Source: Coenobita brevimanus (Eukaryota; Arthropoda; Malacostraca; Decapoda; Coenobitidae). From it: a DNA stretch of 64,000 nt. The stretch spans positions 147,164 to 211,163 of the forward strand of contig JAVRFU010000119.1 of the NCBI GenBank assembly GCA_032717465.1, read 5' to 3'. How positions within the stretch are numbered: the first letter of the stretch is position 1; the number at the start of each line of letters is the position of its first letter. Under the pieces are notes generated by a model. That model saw only the letters and a program-made list of their open reading frames with translations. It did no database searches and was not told the DNA's origin. The position numbers and the translations under genes are program-made. This document shows, piece after piece, positions 26,400 to 39,499 of the stretch.

Positions 26400-29010
26400 C
26401 CCGTGACTCATTTGTTCAAGGTAATTCCCCTTGAAAATCATCAGATCCTCCTCTGTCCAAATGTTAATTGTTTTTTTAACCTTATGAGTACAGTATGTTG
26501 GTGCTCCCTAGCAAGACACGTTATCATTTACAACACATCGCACAATCCTTTGTTTCATATATCAAAGATCATCAGTGCAAAAAGCACGGACACACAAGCA
26601 CAGTTCCTTGCGGGATTCCTTCTGCATTTTGTTTTGATTGTGCTCCCATTAGCCACCACTTTCGATTTTCTGTTGGCCAGACTATGATCCATCTACCTAC
26701 TCCTTTCTTAATACTTTTAACGGTTTTAACTTAAGTACTGTATTGAAATTTTGTAATACTGTATCGACATTTTTAAAGAGCCAGTTTCACAGCTTGGCGT
26801 AACTCCATGAATATTCAGTTGGTATGAATGGAAGGACAGGCAAACTCTCAAAGGGTAGATTCATCGCCTCACTTTATCACCCTGATTCATGATGGCCGCT
26901 TCATCAAGGTGTCCGGGCGGGGTTTCATGGCCATTTGTGAGATGTAGCAACCTGTTTGAGTATCGTATCCTATGACTAACTCGCTCGGCAGGATGGACGA
27001 CGTGTATTTACGACTAGTGCAGTATGAAGATGTGAGGCTTAATTTTTACCCAGGATAGACTAGGCTGACATGGGTGGCCACAAGATAGGTGCTGGGGGGA
27101 ATGGACGCTCAAGGAATAAAAAATAAAATGACAACCCCGGGAAAAAGGGAGATTGACGGCGGGTGAGAACGTTGATTTTGGTTAGACACAGACTAATAAG
27201 CAGTGTGGGGGGGGGGGGCAATTTCATGGCCTGGCATTCTTCACTGACCCGTCATGGAACGGGGTACAAAGTTTAAAAAATAGAATGGATGATGTCCCTT
27301 CGCCACACTTCTAGACGCTGTAGGGTACACAGTATTCATTCTACCGTCACTGTCCTAATGTGTCTGTTTGCTATACTTTACATCAGTCGCATCAGTGACG
27401 GTGAGAATTAGAAGACGAAGTTTTGACAACAGGGATTGTGGCGCCCCCTGAACACTTTCTTAGGGAATAAAACCTAACCTTCCATATATGACTCTGTGAG
27501 TTCTAAGGTTGTAAATGCCCGTTTTGAGCCAAATCGGGTCAAATGCTACCTAGCATTTAAAGGACATACATACAGAATACATACTTGTATAAAGTGTAAA
27601 AAGATAGAGACCTGAAAAGGATCATTCGTGTTACACACCAAAATGTAGACCTCCATTGCCTATCGCCTCACTTTGCAGTTTCCACAACTTCAGGTGTATT
27701 ACTGGTATGTATATATATTTGCTGAGATGGGTGTGTTTAGGGATTTGAACAGTGGGTTGGTTCAGTGTAATGTATATATTCAGAGACAGAACTTGCACTG
27801 AAGTTAAGTCACGATGATGATGCCACTTAAATTCATCCGGACGATTTGTTTCGGCCCATGAAGGGCTTCCCTGACCAAAGGAACTAACTCCACGAATCCA
27901 ATGCATTTTTTTTTTTTTTCTTGCCACGACAAAAGTTTTTCCTCAACGTCAGAGCAACGTATGTCGGTTAGGGTGTAGAAACAGACTCTACTTCCACGTA
28001 TTCTACTGTAAATTTACCCACAACATAGTCTGGTGGCAGAGAGAATAACGTTAAAAAAACGTTACGGTAGTGAAGGCAAAAATAAGTATCCTAACACTTC
28101 GCTAAAAAAAGTAATATTTCTTCGCTATTTATGTTGCCACAAGATTATATTAAGCTCCCGAAGCACCTCTCGTCGTGAAGAGGTTAAGCACCATTAATTT
28201 CCTGCCATTCCAGTATTCCTGCGTGATGTGCCCTTTCTTCTCCCAATATGGACTGTGGAGGTGGGTGTGCGTGATGGTGTTTGTAATGTCTGGTGGTGTA
28301 CGGATGGACCGCTGAAACTCGGAAACAAACTCCGTAGCCTATTTACTACCAGGCCTCTTTGTAGTCCTTAATATAGGCTTATAATCTGTTGACAATGAGA
28401 ATAAAATAACAAAGACGTCACTTTGCTCATCGGTTAATGGACACAGTTTCTAAGCCTGTCACTACCAGGCCATCTATTCCCAAGCTGACAGTAGGAGTCA
28501 GTTGGTAGCACAACACAAATGGCGCCGTAGTACTAAGATGGTTTGACTAAATGCAGAACCCTGTGCATGAATAGTTACGCAGACCACTTGATATAAGCTG
28601 CATGTTTATAGTTGCTTAATTCCGTGCTAATCTAAGCAAGCATTAAAAAAAAAAAAAAAAAAAAAAAAAAACGCGGGTATTCAGTCTTAGTATTCAGTGC
28701 TGAAAAGGATGTGACAAGAAACTCTCCCCGTAAGAACAGCGTGATGTCAGAGTGGCGGCGCGTGGTGACAAATAGAGGTGAGAAGGGATGATCGAAGAGT
28801 CGGGCTGGGGTGGATACTGAAGGCAGGTAGGATGGACGGGTTCGTTTTGGGAATGGACAAGATAGAAAGAGGGATGGGCAATGCGAAAGACAGTGAAATA
28901 ATATATGAAGATGAAGAGCGACAATAGTTGTTTGGTGCAATGGCAAAGATCGCAACGAAAATAGCAACAAGTGCAAAAATACAAAATGCAGAAGCTGAAG
29001 GGCCCTTCGG
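26400..29010. other. No gene recognised
   Basis: Mixed sequence with a G10 run near 27206, a poly(A) of about 27 near 28645-28671, and a segment (27420-27600) containing GTTTTGAGCCAAATCGGGTC that resembles an interspersed repeat. No coding signal was recognised. Confidence 0.5.
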
Positions 29011-29275
29011 TTAACGTCCTTGGTGTGGTGTGAAAGTGTGAGTCTGTGTGGTGTGTGGTGTGGTGTGGGAGTGTTATTTTTGTGGTGTAGTGTGAGATGG
29101 TGCTATAGTGTGCCGTGTGGCTTGGTGTGGAAGTGTTATTTTGTGTGGTGTGATGTGAGGAAGTGCTATAGTGAGTTGTGTGGCTTGGCGTGGTGTAGTG
29201 TGGGTGTGATTTTGTGTGATGTGGTGTGAGAGGGTGCTATGGTGTGTTGTGTGACGTGGTGTGAACTGGTTAAAG
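29010..29275 (+). repeat. Degenerate GTGTGGTGTGG minisatellite (~60 bp units)
   Basis: About four units carrying GTGCTATAGTG / GTGTTATTTTGTG and TGTGGCTTGGTGTGG words. Confidence 0.8.
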
Positions 29276-29279
29276 TCGC

Positions 29280-31985
29280 TGAAGTCTACAAGAAGAAAAT
29301 ACCATATCCGAAAAACATTAGTGAGAGGGAGGCGGACATAATTGCTGTTAGAGTTGCTTCTGCATCTAATAATACACATGTTAGTGGGAAGTTACATGTA
29401 CGCGGGTGGACTGTTGACTTCAAAGTCGCTAGGTCAAGTAGCAGCAGTTGTAGAAAAGTCTGGAGATCTAGAGGTCCTTTAGAACATGTCGATTCTCAGT
29501 ACACTGTCCACCAACTCATTATTAAAGCTTTCCCACAGTTACCAATAAGCATTTATCTTGCCACTATCCTACTTTAATTAGTTTCTAATCCTGCTGTCCC
29601 TTTATCAGTTTTATCCTGATCCTTTACTAACCTCTCCCTTGACATAATACAGTCGTTTTAAGGTCTTCTTATCCCAGCGCAGAAAAAAAAAAAAAAAGCT
29701 GAAGTTCTGAGGTCTTCAGTTTTATGGTCTACAATCCCAGCGTGAATATTAGGGAGAGGATATTAGTCTTACACGTCTCCTACATTGAATTATTAAGAGT
29801 CCACCATTACAGCACCAAGTTCCTGATTACTTCGTATCACAGGCAGGTCATCATCAAACAAGCAAGGGGAAATCCGAGGAAGGGGGAGGGGTGAAGGAGG
29901 GCGCAAGATGGAACAGAAACAGCGGAGGCGGAGTACAATGAACAGAAAAAGACGACGAAGAAAGCGAAGGAAGAAGCAGGAAAAGATAACATGAAGGTTG
30001 AAAGGGATGGAGAAGAAAGGCCGGAAGGAGTGAGAGAGAGTGAAAAATCGTAAGGATGAAATAGACCGAGAAAAGGTGGATGATCAGGAAATGGAAAAAA
30101 GGACAGAGAACTTATAAGGAAGAGGAAGACTCTCATTTGACTGTCTTCTTTCAAGTTTGTCCAGGATTTTAAGCTTACTGTCTTTTGTCTTCTGCAGCAG
30201 GTAAGGTTGTGTGTGGAGGAGGCGGTACAGACTTCGGTGGTGATACATGATGTCAGGGTGAAATATTTACTCAACACCCCCACCCAAACACGCACCCACC
30301 TATCCAGCCAGCCAGCCCCTCTTCTGCGTGGTATTGAAATGACATCCCGCCCTTCTCACGTCCCTCTTCCTTCTTAATCATCACCTCTTGTCAACATCAG
30401 CGTCTCAGGGAATTTATACCAAGGGCCGGTTTTGTGGCTTTCGTTATTATCTTTCTGTTTATTTTCATTATAATTATTATCATCATTATCTTTGCCATGC
30501 CGTCATCATCACCAGAATTGTCGCCACCACCACCATCACCTCCACCCCACGTCAGCATTTAATGCGACATCCCGTACAGGGTCAGAATCACATCCTTCTC
30601 CTAATGGGGTAGCAACATCCGCTTGCAGTTGTGGTCTCGTTTTTGAAGGAACTACATCTGCCACACAGGTCCCACCACATGATGCTGTGGCCAATAATCA
30701 ACATTTGAACACCTAGACAAGTAGATGTCGTGGGGCAATAAAGCGACCAGTGGATCAATGCATAGACCAGAAGCAAAAGCAGTGGCAGGTAGCAAGCTGA
30801 AAAACACAATAACTCTTGGACGACAGCCTAAACAGCAGCAACAGCAGTAGCAGGCAGCACGAGATGTGCAGCACCAAAGCAGCCAGCACAGTCCATGAGT
30901 CAGAACAACTACCACAATCTGGCCCTGGCGCTGTGTGTGTGTGTGGGGGGGGGGGATTCGCACGCGGGTGGGCGTGCATCTGCTTTGGGGTAGTGGAAGA
31001 AGAGGAAAATACATTAAATTTGTATTCTAGTTGGTGAGGGTAACAGCACTGGCTTACACCCGGCACCTGGTCATTAATGGCGGAATATTAAATTACACAC
31101 ATAATGCGAGGATCATCAGCATATTCTGAGCCAGGTGATCACAGTAATTCTGTAGATACTGTCGTATAAAAACTAACAATATATGTGTTTAAAGACTACG
31201 ATACCTACTCCTGATTTTTGCAGTATCGTCGTGTATAATTATGGAATCAGTGCAATACTTACTTGAAATATCTATTTAAATAAATGCCTAATCATCAGCA
31301 TCACCATTCCCATCTTACAGTCTTAAGTCTGGGACCAAAACATGAAGCGTTTGACAAAAAGTTCTGCAGTGCTTGAAATGTGTGTAGTATTAACCTAGAT
31401 GCTGTGTATTATTATAAAACTATCCCAACCACAGGGAAATAAAAACAGCTATATATTTTCTTAACAAAAGTCAGTATTACGTCATGCACTACATACATAA
31501 CATGGACACTGGACCAGAAGCACGTGGTATTACAAAATGGGGTACGTGTAGCACTTACTCCTGCGTCTTGGTAATTTCATCCACTGTCACTTCTCTCCAC
31601 TGACATAGTTATACTTTTTGAGATTATTCCCTGAACTACAGTTTGTTAAGTTTCTCTGCATGACATACTTATTAGACTTTTCTCTATAGCTTTTCTTTGG
31701 ATCACTTCAAATGACGTACCGATTATTCATACGGGAAACTAGTTCATCCTTTTTTAGAGTACTCGCGCTTGGCTCTTCTGGTTATTGTTTCATCCTTGTC
31801 TGTTTTTCAATATCCCAGTTCAGTTAAATGCTGTATTGGCCCTCTGTACACACACACACAAAAAAAAGTCTACAAAATGGAATACGAATTTGAAGAAACC
31901 CTATGCATACTACACCATAAAACAATCCAGGAAATTATGGCGTAGTTTGCTTTGGAAATAGTAAATGCTGATGAATATACTAAGT
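29280..31985. other. No gene recognised
   Basis: Includes poly(A) at 29682-29697, a purine-rich stretch (29860-30060), CAC-trinucleotide sequence near 30520-30545 and a GT/G run at 30932-30954. No domain or exon was recognised. Confidence 0.45.
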
Positions 31986-32403
31986 CATGAAGGACCACGC
32001 TGAGCTGTAACATGGAAATGAATGTAATACTGTAGTGAGAGAGTGATAGATGCGTGATTGTATGAGGCTGGGCTATAAGGTCCGATTCAGGCCGATTCAC
32101 ACGACCCGTTTTGGTTCCGACAGGAAGCCAGCGGCTAGACGCCGTCGAGATTTCTCACATGCATTCTAATGTAACTGTTCACATGACCCGTTAAGCTGAC
32201 GGCGGCAGCCTTCAGTTAGCCGACCGACACGTCACGGATATCTTATCGAGAAATCCTGGCCGGCTAGCTGGCGACCTGACGCCGGCCTAACGGGTTGGTG
32301 ATGGCTCATGTGAACGAGGATGCGTAGCATACCCGTCCATTCCACGACCCGCTGTTACCGCCTTGTCCATGTAGATAACACATACAGTTCATTGTTTGGC
32401 ATC

Positions 32404-32577
32404 ATGGACGAAAGGCTGATCGAACTTGTGCGTTCTTATGAACAATTTTTTTATATGACTAATAAGAAGTACAGTGATAATCTGTATAAAGATAAGATAT
32501 TGAAAGCGACTGGCAAGGAAGTAAACAAACCAGGTGAGAGTGTCATTAGTTTTTTATACAAAAATTATAACTCATAA
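32404..32577 (+). pseudogene. MADF-domain protein, first exon of a Harbinger accessory gene
   Basis: The frame opens at 32404 with MDERLIELVRSYEQ, matching the start of MADF domains (Leu-Ile-x-Leu-Val-x-x-Tyr, then a Tyr-x-D/N block). PIF/Harbinger elements typically encode such a Myb/SANT-like protein, which helps the transposase bind DNA and enter the nucleus. A consensus donor CAG|GTGAGAG lies at 32533/32534, so the exon probably ends after about 43 codons at GKEVNKPG. Reading past it reaches a stop at 32577. The rest of the gene was lost in the internal deletion. An ATG upstream at 32320 is in frame, but the sequence before 32404 is not MADF-like, so I prefer 32404. Confidence 0.75.
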
Positions 32578-32846
32578 TCTCTGCAGGTAAAATTCACTGT
32601 TTTTTCTAGCCTTAATACAGGATACGCTATATCACTCCCAGTGTAGTGCTCCAGCAGGACTATTGAAAATTTTACCTCATCATCTGCCAGTTTTTTATAC
32701 AGGGCCCAGAATTCTCCCTCGAACTTCCTCATTTTCCGTGACTGGTGTACCCATAACCTTTTCCTCCTTCCACGAACTTTTTCTTCCTCCTCTTCTTCTA
32801 ATAGTAGAGCAATTGCCGCATGATCCTCACGCAACAATGAGCACAC
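32565..32846 (-). pseudogene. HARBI1-like transposase, N-terminal fragment
   Basis: The minus-strand frame from 32846 begins MCSLLREDHAAIALLLEEEE, then RRKRLWVH and RKMRKFEGEFWALYKKLADDE. This matches the N-terminal region of HARBI1-like nucleases: a basic RRR-x-W-V-H motif, then G-E-F-x-x-L and D-E-x-K/R-F. After DDE the similarity stops and the frame runs into unrelated sequence. A GAG|GTAAAA site there could be a splice donor or the deletion joint. None of the DDE catalytic core is present. The Glu run comes from a (GAA/GAG) tract. Confidence 0.8.
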
Positions 32847-33756
32847 ACACGATGCTGGACGGACCGGGAATGAGTCATGTGAATATACAACATTCTGACG
32901 GTGTCAAGCCGGCGGACTGCCTGTCGGAACCAAAACGGGTCGTGTGAATCGGGCCTTATTTGTGTGGGGTTGAGCTGTAAGATAGAAATAAATATAATAA
33001 GGAGTGGAGCAGAACTGTGTGATTCTGCAAGGTTGAACTATACGATGGAAATGAATGTAATAGGGAGAGGAGCGGAAATGTGTGACTGTGTGAGGCTGAC
33101 GCAGGTAAGGTGGAGTGTAAATACTGGAAAGATTAAATAGAAGTATGAAGATGAGTCAGGATATAGTGTTAAGAGTACATGTTGGGAGGCAGATTACAAT
33201 GGCACCAAGGTCTGCAGTTAAACAGGATAAAAGGAACATGAAATGGGGAAAGCACATTTCATGTAGTTAAGCAGTGTAACTCCCTTTGACTACAGTTCTG
33301 GCTGTAGGTGAGAAAGCCTTCCACAACGTCCAGTATATCAGCCACACACCGAAATGGGGCTCCACAACAACCTTCACACATAAACACTTGGGCACTAATA
33401 CCTACCCTCTCTCCTTTAATTCTGGATTTAGACTAAGATGCCCATTCCTGAGGCTCAGTAATCCACCTTCCGCAAGCCAAGAGTGTGCTATATCTCACGT
33501 GCCACCACTTGGGCACTAATACCCACATTCGCCTCAACGGTATCTGGAGATAAGACGTTCAGAAGTTGGTAAGATGGTATTAAAGCGGGTGTTCCATTTT
33601 TATGACGTGTTTGCAGGACCTCTTGGTGGAACAGTCAATCCTGCTATCATTTAGTTCAATTATTTTAGTGCTTTGTGTGTGATAATAGTTTGCAACAATA
33701 GACACACAACAGATATTACACCATGAAAATGATAACTAAATTTGCCCATATTTTCG

Positions 33757-33945
33757 TCCTTTTGCAGCTGACTTCCCGTAGCTCAGTGGCGAAAAAAGAT
33801 GATGCTACGGCCCTACATCCTTTCCATAGCACTTTTTCGTGACTAGAACCAAATTCAAGTGTCAGTCTATTGTTACAGTTTGACATTCAAGGTGGAGAGA
33901 TGGAAATTTTAGGCCAAATTAGAGCAAAAGCAGCAAATGGCTAGT
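33757..33945 (+). repeat. Dispersed repeat A, copy 2
   Basis: Partner of 12537-12745 (same orientation), with shared CCTTTCCATAGCACTTT and GGTGGAGAGATGG blocks. The two copies are moderately diverged. Confidence 0.8.
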
Positions 33946-35380
33946 CAACAAATTCTGGGTTTCATATTTCTTTTCTTGTCCCTTAACACTCACATGGCAG
34001 GGCTCAGATGCGGTGTTCATCTTGAGTTTGTTTATTTAGTGAGTTTCCTGCACTGACTACAATGCTGCATAAACTGATAAAGATATAAATAAATTGTTCT
34101 CATGAAGCTAACCTACAAAGGCAGTGCCATATTTGTTTACAGTAAATATTAGCATGTGTATATGGATGGAGTGTATTCCCCGCCCTATGCCTTCTTAATA
34201 CGGTCAACATAAGCAAAGAGTTCAGGGTAAAAAAGGTGAGTTAGTCCACACGATGAAGGTCCCACAGCCTTGTATGTCCCTTTCCCCAACCTTGGCCCCT
34301 AAAACGTACCACTTGCAAATATTTACAGTTTACTCTGGTCTACATATGGTGCGAATGGGATGTGCATTGTGGCAAGAACTGGATTTTAACGCCTGGGTTT
34401 ACCTAAGTGAGCTGAAGACAGGGACCGTTGCAACCAGCCACTACCTCCAGCTCACAAACCTCCAGTACACAAGGCAAGTGAATAATAGTGCCTGCATGAA
34501 TACTGCTAAAACGTCGCCCGAGTCCCACCATTACCATAAAACTCTGGTCTCATAAAACTGCCATTATCATTACTCTCCACCCACCATTTTCATAAGCTTG
34601 CCCCGCTCTGACCCCACGCTCTCCCCACAGTTTCCACTCAGTATTTTCACAAGGTCTTCCCCATATCCCTTTCCCCTTCCCCTACTATTTCATTCAGTAC
34701 GCAATACCTAGTGACAGGCAATAAAAAATATAATCCAGGCTGGACTTAAACGAGCGTACCATATCCGACTTGTAACAGCTTGTGGGCCTCATCCTCAAGT
34801 CAAACAACAGCATTTCCAGCTCATCTTTGTTGTTTCTTGTTTTTGTCTCTATCTTTGGGAGGAGGAACTTTGTTGAACTCTCCCTTTTATCTTATTTCAT
34901 ACTACTGTCTCCTGGCACTTCATCTTGCCTTTATCAATATACCTCTCACATTTCAACATGTAACTGTTTCACCGTCAGTCGACTATGCAGAAGGACCGTA
35001 AGGGTGACCAACATTTAGGCCACATCTTCTTGTCTGCCTCCCACTGACCTTAGTCGTGGTTTATTGGAAACTCAACCTGGTCAATACATGTTAACGCACA
35101 TTAACGCCGACTAACACAGCAGGGAAGTAGATTAACACAACAGGTCCAATCCATGTCACTGTATCAACATGGCCTGACAAATTTGGCAGGTGGATACGCG
35201 TGGGGTCGTCACTGTTTTAGTGGTTAATGACTCTGCTGATATTACAGAACACGGACTAACACCATGGTAGGTGTTAGAGTGTATCTACACGCACGGACAG
35301 TCAGGAAATGGAGGGGAGTCAACTGTGGGTGGTGTGGTGGTAAAGTGAGACACTGGGCTCTTAAGGGAAATCACCAGCTT
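33946..35380. other. No gene recognised
   Basis: Mixed sequence without repeats or exons that I can identify. Confidence 0.45.

Positions 35381-35382
<2 letters not shown>

Positions 35383-35448
<66 letters not shown>
35383..35448. repeat. (GT)n microsatellite
   Basis: Perfect run of about 33 units, followed by GT-biased sequence to about 35575. Confidence 0.97.
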
Positions 35449-35449
<1 letters not shown>

Positions 35450-35967
35450 AAGCATGTGTGCGTGTGTCTACGAGCATATAATTATATGTGAGTGCGTGTG
35501 TGTATGTTTGTGGACGCACGTGCTTATGCCAGCATGCACATTTGTGAGTTTGTGCGTGTGTGTGTTCGTGACGCTGTCCACGGTTGTTCTTATGAATGTT
35601 CTTCGCTTAGCTAATATCCCCTGTGCGTGGGATATTTGTGGGTCGGCACAGTATGTAGCAACGTATTACCGAAGACGAATTCGAGCGTGCTCATGAAGAT
35701 GCAATTATGGATCGCTTCTGACACTTTACATTTAAAGTGAATCCTCTCCTGCTGGTGGTGTGGCCACATCTTAGTGGTTGACGACAAAAGGTCAAGGTTA
35801 GAGCAAATTCCTTGTTTACAGACATACTATCAATATATATTTGAGCCCTCATCATACATCCCACTGAAAACAGGCAAACTGTATAAAAAAAATTAATATG
35901 CGCCTCGTTTCATGGTGTGAATAAGCAAGAAGATGAAGAGTACATTAATTACTCGTTAATTACCCGA

Positions 35968-36058
35968 CGGTTATCTCTTAGTCGGTTATGTCAGATTCGG
36001 TTATGACAGAGTCGGATACGTCGAGTCGGTTATGTCTGAGTCGTTGGAATTCATAGTC
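35968..36058. repeat. Degenerate GAGTCGGTTATGTC repeats, outer end of left arm
   Basis: Several imperfect ~14-bp units (GTCGGTTATGTCAGA, GTCGGATACGTC, GAGTCGGTTATGTCTGA) mark the outer palindrome boundary. The mirror zone is 53703-53800. Confidence 0.85.
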
Positions 36059-36059
36059 G

Positions 36060-36985
36060 GGTTCACTCCATTCATCATGGTGTCCAAGGCACAGTCCATA
36101 TCACAGTCCAAGGTCATAGCCAGGGTCGTCATCCAGGGTCGTCATCGTGGTGTCCAAGGCACAGTCCATATCACAGTCCAAGGTCATAGCCAGGGTCGTC
36201 ATCGTGGTGTCCAAGGCACAGTCCATATCACAGTCCAAGGTCATAGCCAGGGTCGCCATCATGGTGTCCAAGGCACAGTCCATATCACAGTCCAAGTTCA
36301 TAGCCAGGGTCGTCATCCAGGGTCGTCATCGTGGTGTCCAAGGCACAGTCCATATCACAGTCCAAGTTCATAGCCAGGGTCGTCATCGTGGTATCCAAGG
36401 CACAGTCCAAGGTCATAGCCAGGGTCGTCATCGTGGTGTCCAAGGCACAGTCCATATCACAGTCCAAGGTCATAGCCAGGGTCGTCATCGTGGTGTCCAA
36501 GGAACAGTCCATATCACAGTCCAAGGTCATAGCCAGGGTCGTCATCATGGTGTCCAAGGCACAGTCCATATCACAGTCCAAGTTCATAGCCAGGGTCGTC
36601 ATCCAGGGTCGTCATCATGGTGTCCAAGGCACAGTCCATATCACAGTCCAAGTTCATAGCCAGGGTCGTCATCCAGGGTCGTCATCGTGGTATCCAAGGC
36701 ACAGTCCATATCACAGTCCAAGTTCATAGCCAGGGTCGTCATCGTGGTGTCCAAGGCACAGTCCATATCACAGTCCAAGGTCATAGCCAGGGTCGCCATC
36801 ATGGTGTCCAAGGCACAGTCCATATCACAGTCCAAGTTCATAGCCAGGGTCGTCATCGTGGTGTCCAAGGCACAGTCCATATCACAGTCCAAGTTCATAG
36901 CCAGGGTCGTCATCCAGGGTCGTCATCGTGGTGTCCAAAGCACAGTCCATATCACAGTCCAAGGTCATAGCCAGGGTCGTCATAA
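36060..36985 (-). repeat. 57-bp satellite array, left arm (~16 units)
   Basis: The unit, read on the minus strand, contains ATGACGACCCTGGCTATGAA, CTTGGACTGTGATATGGACT and GTGCCTTGGACACCACG (57 bp). Some units gain 13 bp through an extra ATGACGACCCTGG, making them 70 bp. Left-arm units frequently have AAGGTCATAGCC (plus strand) where right-arm units mostly have AAGTTCATAGCC. One unit is shortened near 36395. Confidence 0.97.
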
Positions 36986-37034
36986 TCAGGGCAGTGTCAT
37001 AATCAGGGCACCTCAGCTGTCACCTGGTTAAGGG

Positions 37035-37475
37035 CAGCAACTGGGAGGGGAGGGAAGGGGGAGGGGAAGGCAGATCCATGATTCATGACGTACCCAGGTC
37101 CCGGATCCTGGTGTGATGTCACTCCTCATTTCACTGGATTTACAGCAAGGGGAAGGGAGGGAAGGGGAGGGGAAGGTAGGGGAGGGGAGGGCAGATCCAT
37201 GATTCATGACCCACTCAGGTCCCGGATCCTGGTGTGATGTCACTCCTCATTTCACTGGATTTACAGCAAGGGGAAGGGAGGGGAGGAGAGGGGGAGGAAG
37301 GAGGCGAGGAAGGAAGGGAAGGACATGATCACACACACACACGTCACATCCCGGATCACGGCCTGTCTCCCGTTCCGTGATTCATGGCACACCGAGGTTC
37401 CGGGCCCCAGATGACACCACTCCTCACTTCCCGGAAAGGTCAAGCTTTCCCCGTTCCGCGACCACACACACACAT
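37035..37475. repeat. ~125-bp tandem zone, left arm
   Basis: Two clear copies of GATCCATGATTCATGAC, CAGGTCCCGGATCCTGGTGT and GATGTCACTCCTCATTTC separated by GGGGAGGGAAGGGG-type purine runs. A third, diverged copy lies at about 37340-37435. The mirror is 47090-47480. Confidence 0.9.
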
Positions 37476-37585
37476 ACAAATATACATTTACAAATATACA
37501 TACACACACACACACACACTCGCGCACACATAGTACACACACACACACACACATATATACATACACACACACACACACACACCGC
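37460..37585. repeat. (CA)n/(TACA)n variant zone, left arm
   Basis: CACACA runs interrupted by TACAAATATACATTTACAAA-like blocks. The mirror is about 46940-47065, where block lengths and order differ, as expected for an unstable microsatellite. Confidence 0.9.
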
Positions 37586-38502
37586 CCAGCCGCTCTTGCC
37601 TTGTGCGGATACAAGCAGCTTCACCTGTGCGGCGGAGACTCGATCTCGCCCGCCACGGTTGGATCAGCAAACCCTTACCGACTCGGCTGTCGCAACTGGA
37701 CAAAGAAAAGATTTTTGGAACTTCTACTGTACAATCCGAACAGCATTTTCCGGTCATACCTTCCTGTTCAACATCAGTGTACACTGAAATTACGCTTATT
37801 GTTGTTGCTGAAGAATATAAACGATTAATATGCGTGTTGTAGTAAAAAAAAAATGTAAAAGGTTTGGTTAGCATACATTGCACTAATCACTTCTGGTTAA
37901 GCTCTTGGGTTCAGGAAGCCTTTGTACACATCATCAAATGAAATACGTTGTTAAAAATCACTCGTATTAGAGACAAATCCTTGATAAAATACGGGGCATA
38001 AACATTTTCTCGTATATATTCAATTGTACTCGTGCTTACTCGTCCAAATTTTATGGTGCCGGCTTTCTCACAACACTGTTTTCTTTTTAAATGTTTCTTC
38101 GTTGAATGATATATATAATGATGAACATTAAAGTTATAATGTTCAGATTTTCTAAGGGAGGTATAAAGAGAAGAATAAGTTCATACTGGAGGGGAGGCAA
38201 AATTACGGCAATGTATGAACATGAGAAAAGTATTATATTATTCAACGAAGAAACATCTGTATACTAAATTTATTCTGTCATACATGCAATATTATCGTAA
38301 ATGAACTAATTACCGGGAGTAAATATTTATGCGTTATTAATATCCTTGGCTGGTTTCCTGGATATTTATTATCTATAAACATCCTTTCAATTGATTCTGT
38401 GTAGCGAGTCTTGCTAAACTCGATGGCATCAGCTAATATTAAATGCTCTACGTAACACCCGAGTTGATGACTACGTAGTCCCTTCCACAGCTTGTAAATA
38501 AA

Positions 38503-38853
38503 GTGACTCAGGAGTCAGGGTCATTAACTCGAAAACTCTGGAGTCTCCCTAACATCTCTACATTAGCGAATTATATGGTTTTCTGCACCTTACTATATTT
38601 AGGTATGTTGTTTGTATATTTCCCATATCAAAAGGTTTTACTTGAATGTAGTAGAAGATTCTTGTTGGCACAGAAGCATATCTTCCCCAGTAATTTGCTC
38701 TTCATGTCGCTCCGTATTATTTCGTATGGTAGACAGCGCGTCTTTGAACTCTACCGGCAATCTTTGAGGACCATTTGTATGGTGAAAAATAAACATGTAT
38801 ACGTATTATTCTACGAAGTTTTGCCTAGAAGTTTTTTTTTTTTTTTTAAATAA
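38503..38853 (+). other. 116-codon frame shared by both arms (mirror 45672-46019, minus)
   Basis: Open in both arms, with a handful of amino-acid differences (for example Ala/Thr and Val/Phe near codons 22 and 26) and a T-run at its end whose length differs. No family is recognised. Sharing follows from the duplication itself, and the visible substitutions change amino acids, so there is no sign of selection for a protein. Listed so the reader can test it. Confidence 0.15.
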
Positions 38854-39499
38854 TTAGAAATCTACCGTAGTGCACCAGAGTTGCAAAGCTAATGTTAAAC
38901 ACTGAACGCAATAACATTATCGTTCGTGCATATCATACTAGAGTTACCTTGACATCCAACACAGCAGTAGTATCAGCATTACTTATTTACATGTTCTGTA
39001 TTTCGTGAGCCATGGACGTAAAGCTATGGTGCTAATATTATGTGGCTAGCAAGAAAGTATCAAATCCCTGAACGACCACTGATAGAGACATGATTGAGTC
39101 TTTGCAACCCTGTTCACAAGGCGTAATGTAGATGCCTAAGTCTGGGCCAGGAGTCCGAACACTGCAGGCTGCAAGTAGATTGGATGTTGGTTTTTGAGCA
39201 TGACCTCACTGATAGTTGTCGTTCAAGTGTTGATCGTTCAGTTACAATGTTCTACACAAATAATCATACACTTGATACATACATGCAGTACTACCAGCCA
39301 AAAACAACGGGTTAGTCAGACATTCGAAAGGAGTCGACTATACAGAGTTTGTGTTGGCCCAGGCTAGGACACAGCTCACTGTATTAAGTTCAGGGCCTGT
39401 ATCTCAGCAGTCTTACACTTGTTTTTGTTCTTATTTCCATATAGAATACAATGGGTCCATTGTTTTATGGGGAATAACTCCTAAAGGTCTCTCGGCAGA

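Larger units (their letters stand above)
32076..32958. mobile_element. Internally deleted PIF/Harbinger transposon
   Basis: The ends are long inverted repeats. From the left: TAAGGTCCGATTC, a short repeat of GGCCGATTCAC, then ACGACCCGTTTTGGTTCCGA. From the right, complemented: TAAGGCCCGATTCACACGAC then CCGTTTTGGTTCCGACAGG. Inside are remains of the two genes typical of PIF/Harbinger elements, in convergent orientation: a MADF/Myb-like protein (+) and the start of a HARBI1-like transposase (-). About 880 bp remain, so most of the transposase (including its DDE residues) is gone and the element cannot move by itself. The left end carries an extra ~10 bp duplication, and the expected 3-bp TTA/TAA target duplication is not cleanly resolved. 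Confidence 0.85.
31985..33115 (+). repeat. ~70-bp tandem repeat interrupted by the Harbinger element
   Basis: Flanks on both sides of 32076-32958 share GCTGAGCTGTAACATGGAAATGAATGTAAT-type units. Examples lie at about 31998-32060 on the left and 32965-33110 on the right, each with GGAGNGGAGCNGAA and TGTGTGATTNTG blocks. The transposon evidently landed inside a short tandem array. Confidence 0.7.

Noticed and set aside
36060..36985. Long open frames of 19-residue repeats across the satellite (also 47507-53703)
   Set aside because: Several overlapping frames on both strands are open at once because the 57-bp unit lacks stops; 70-bp units break each frame. No start context, introns or codon bias point to a protein.
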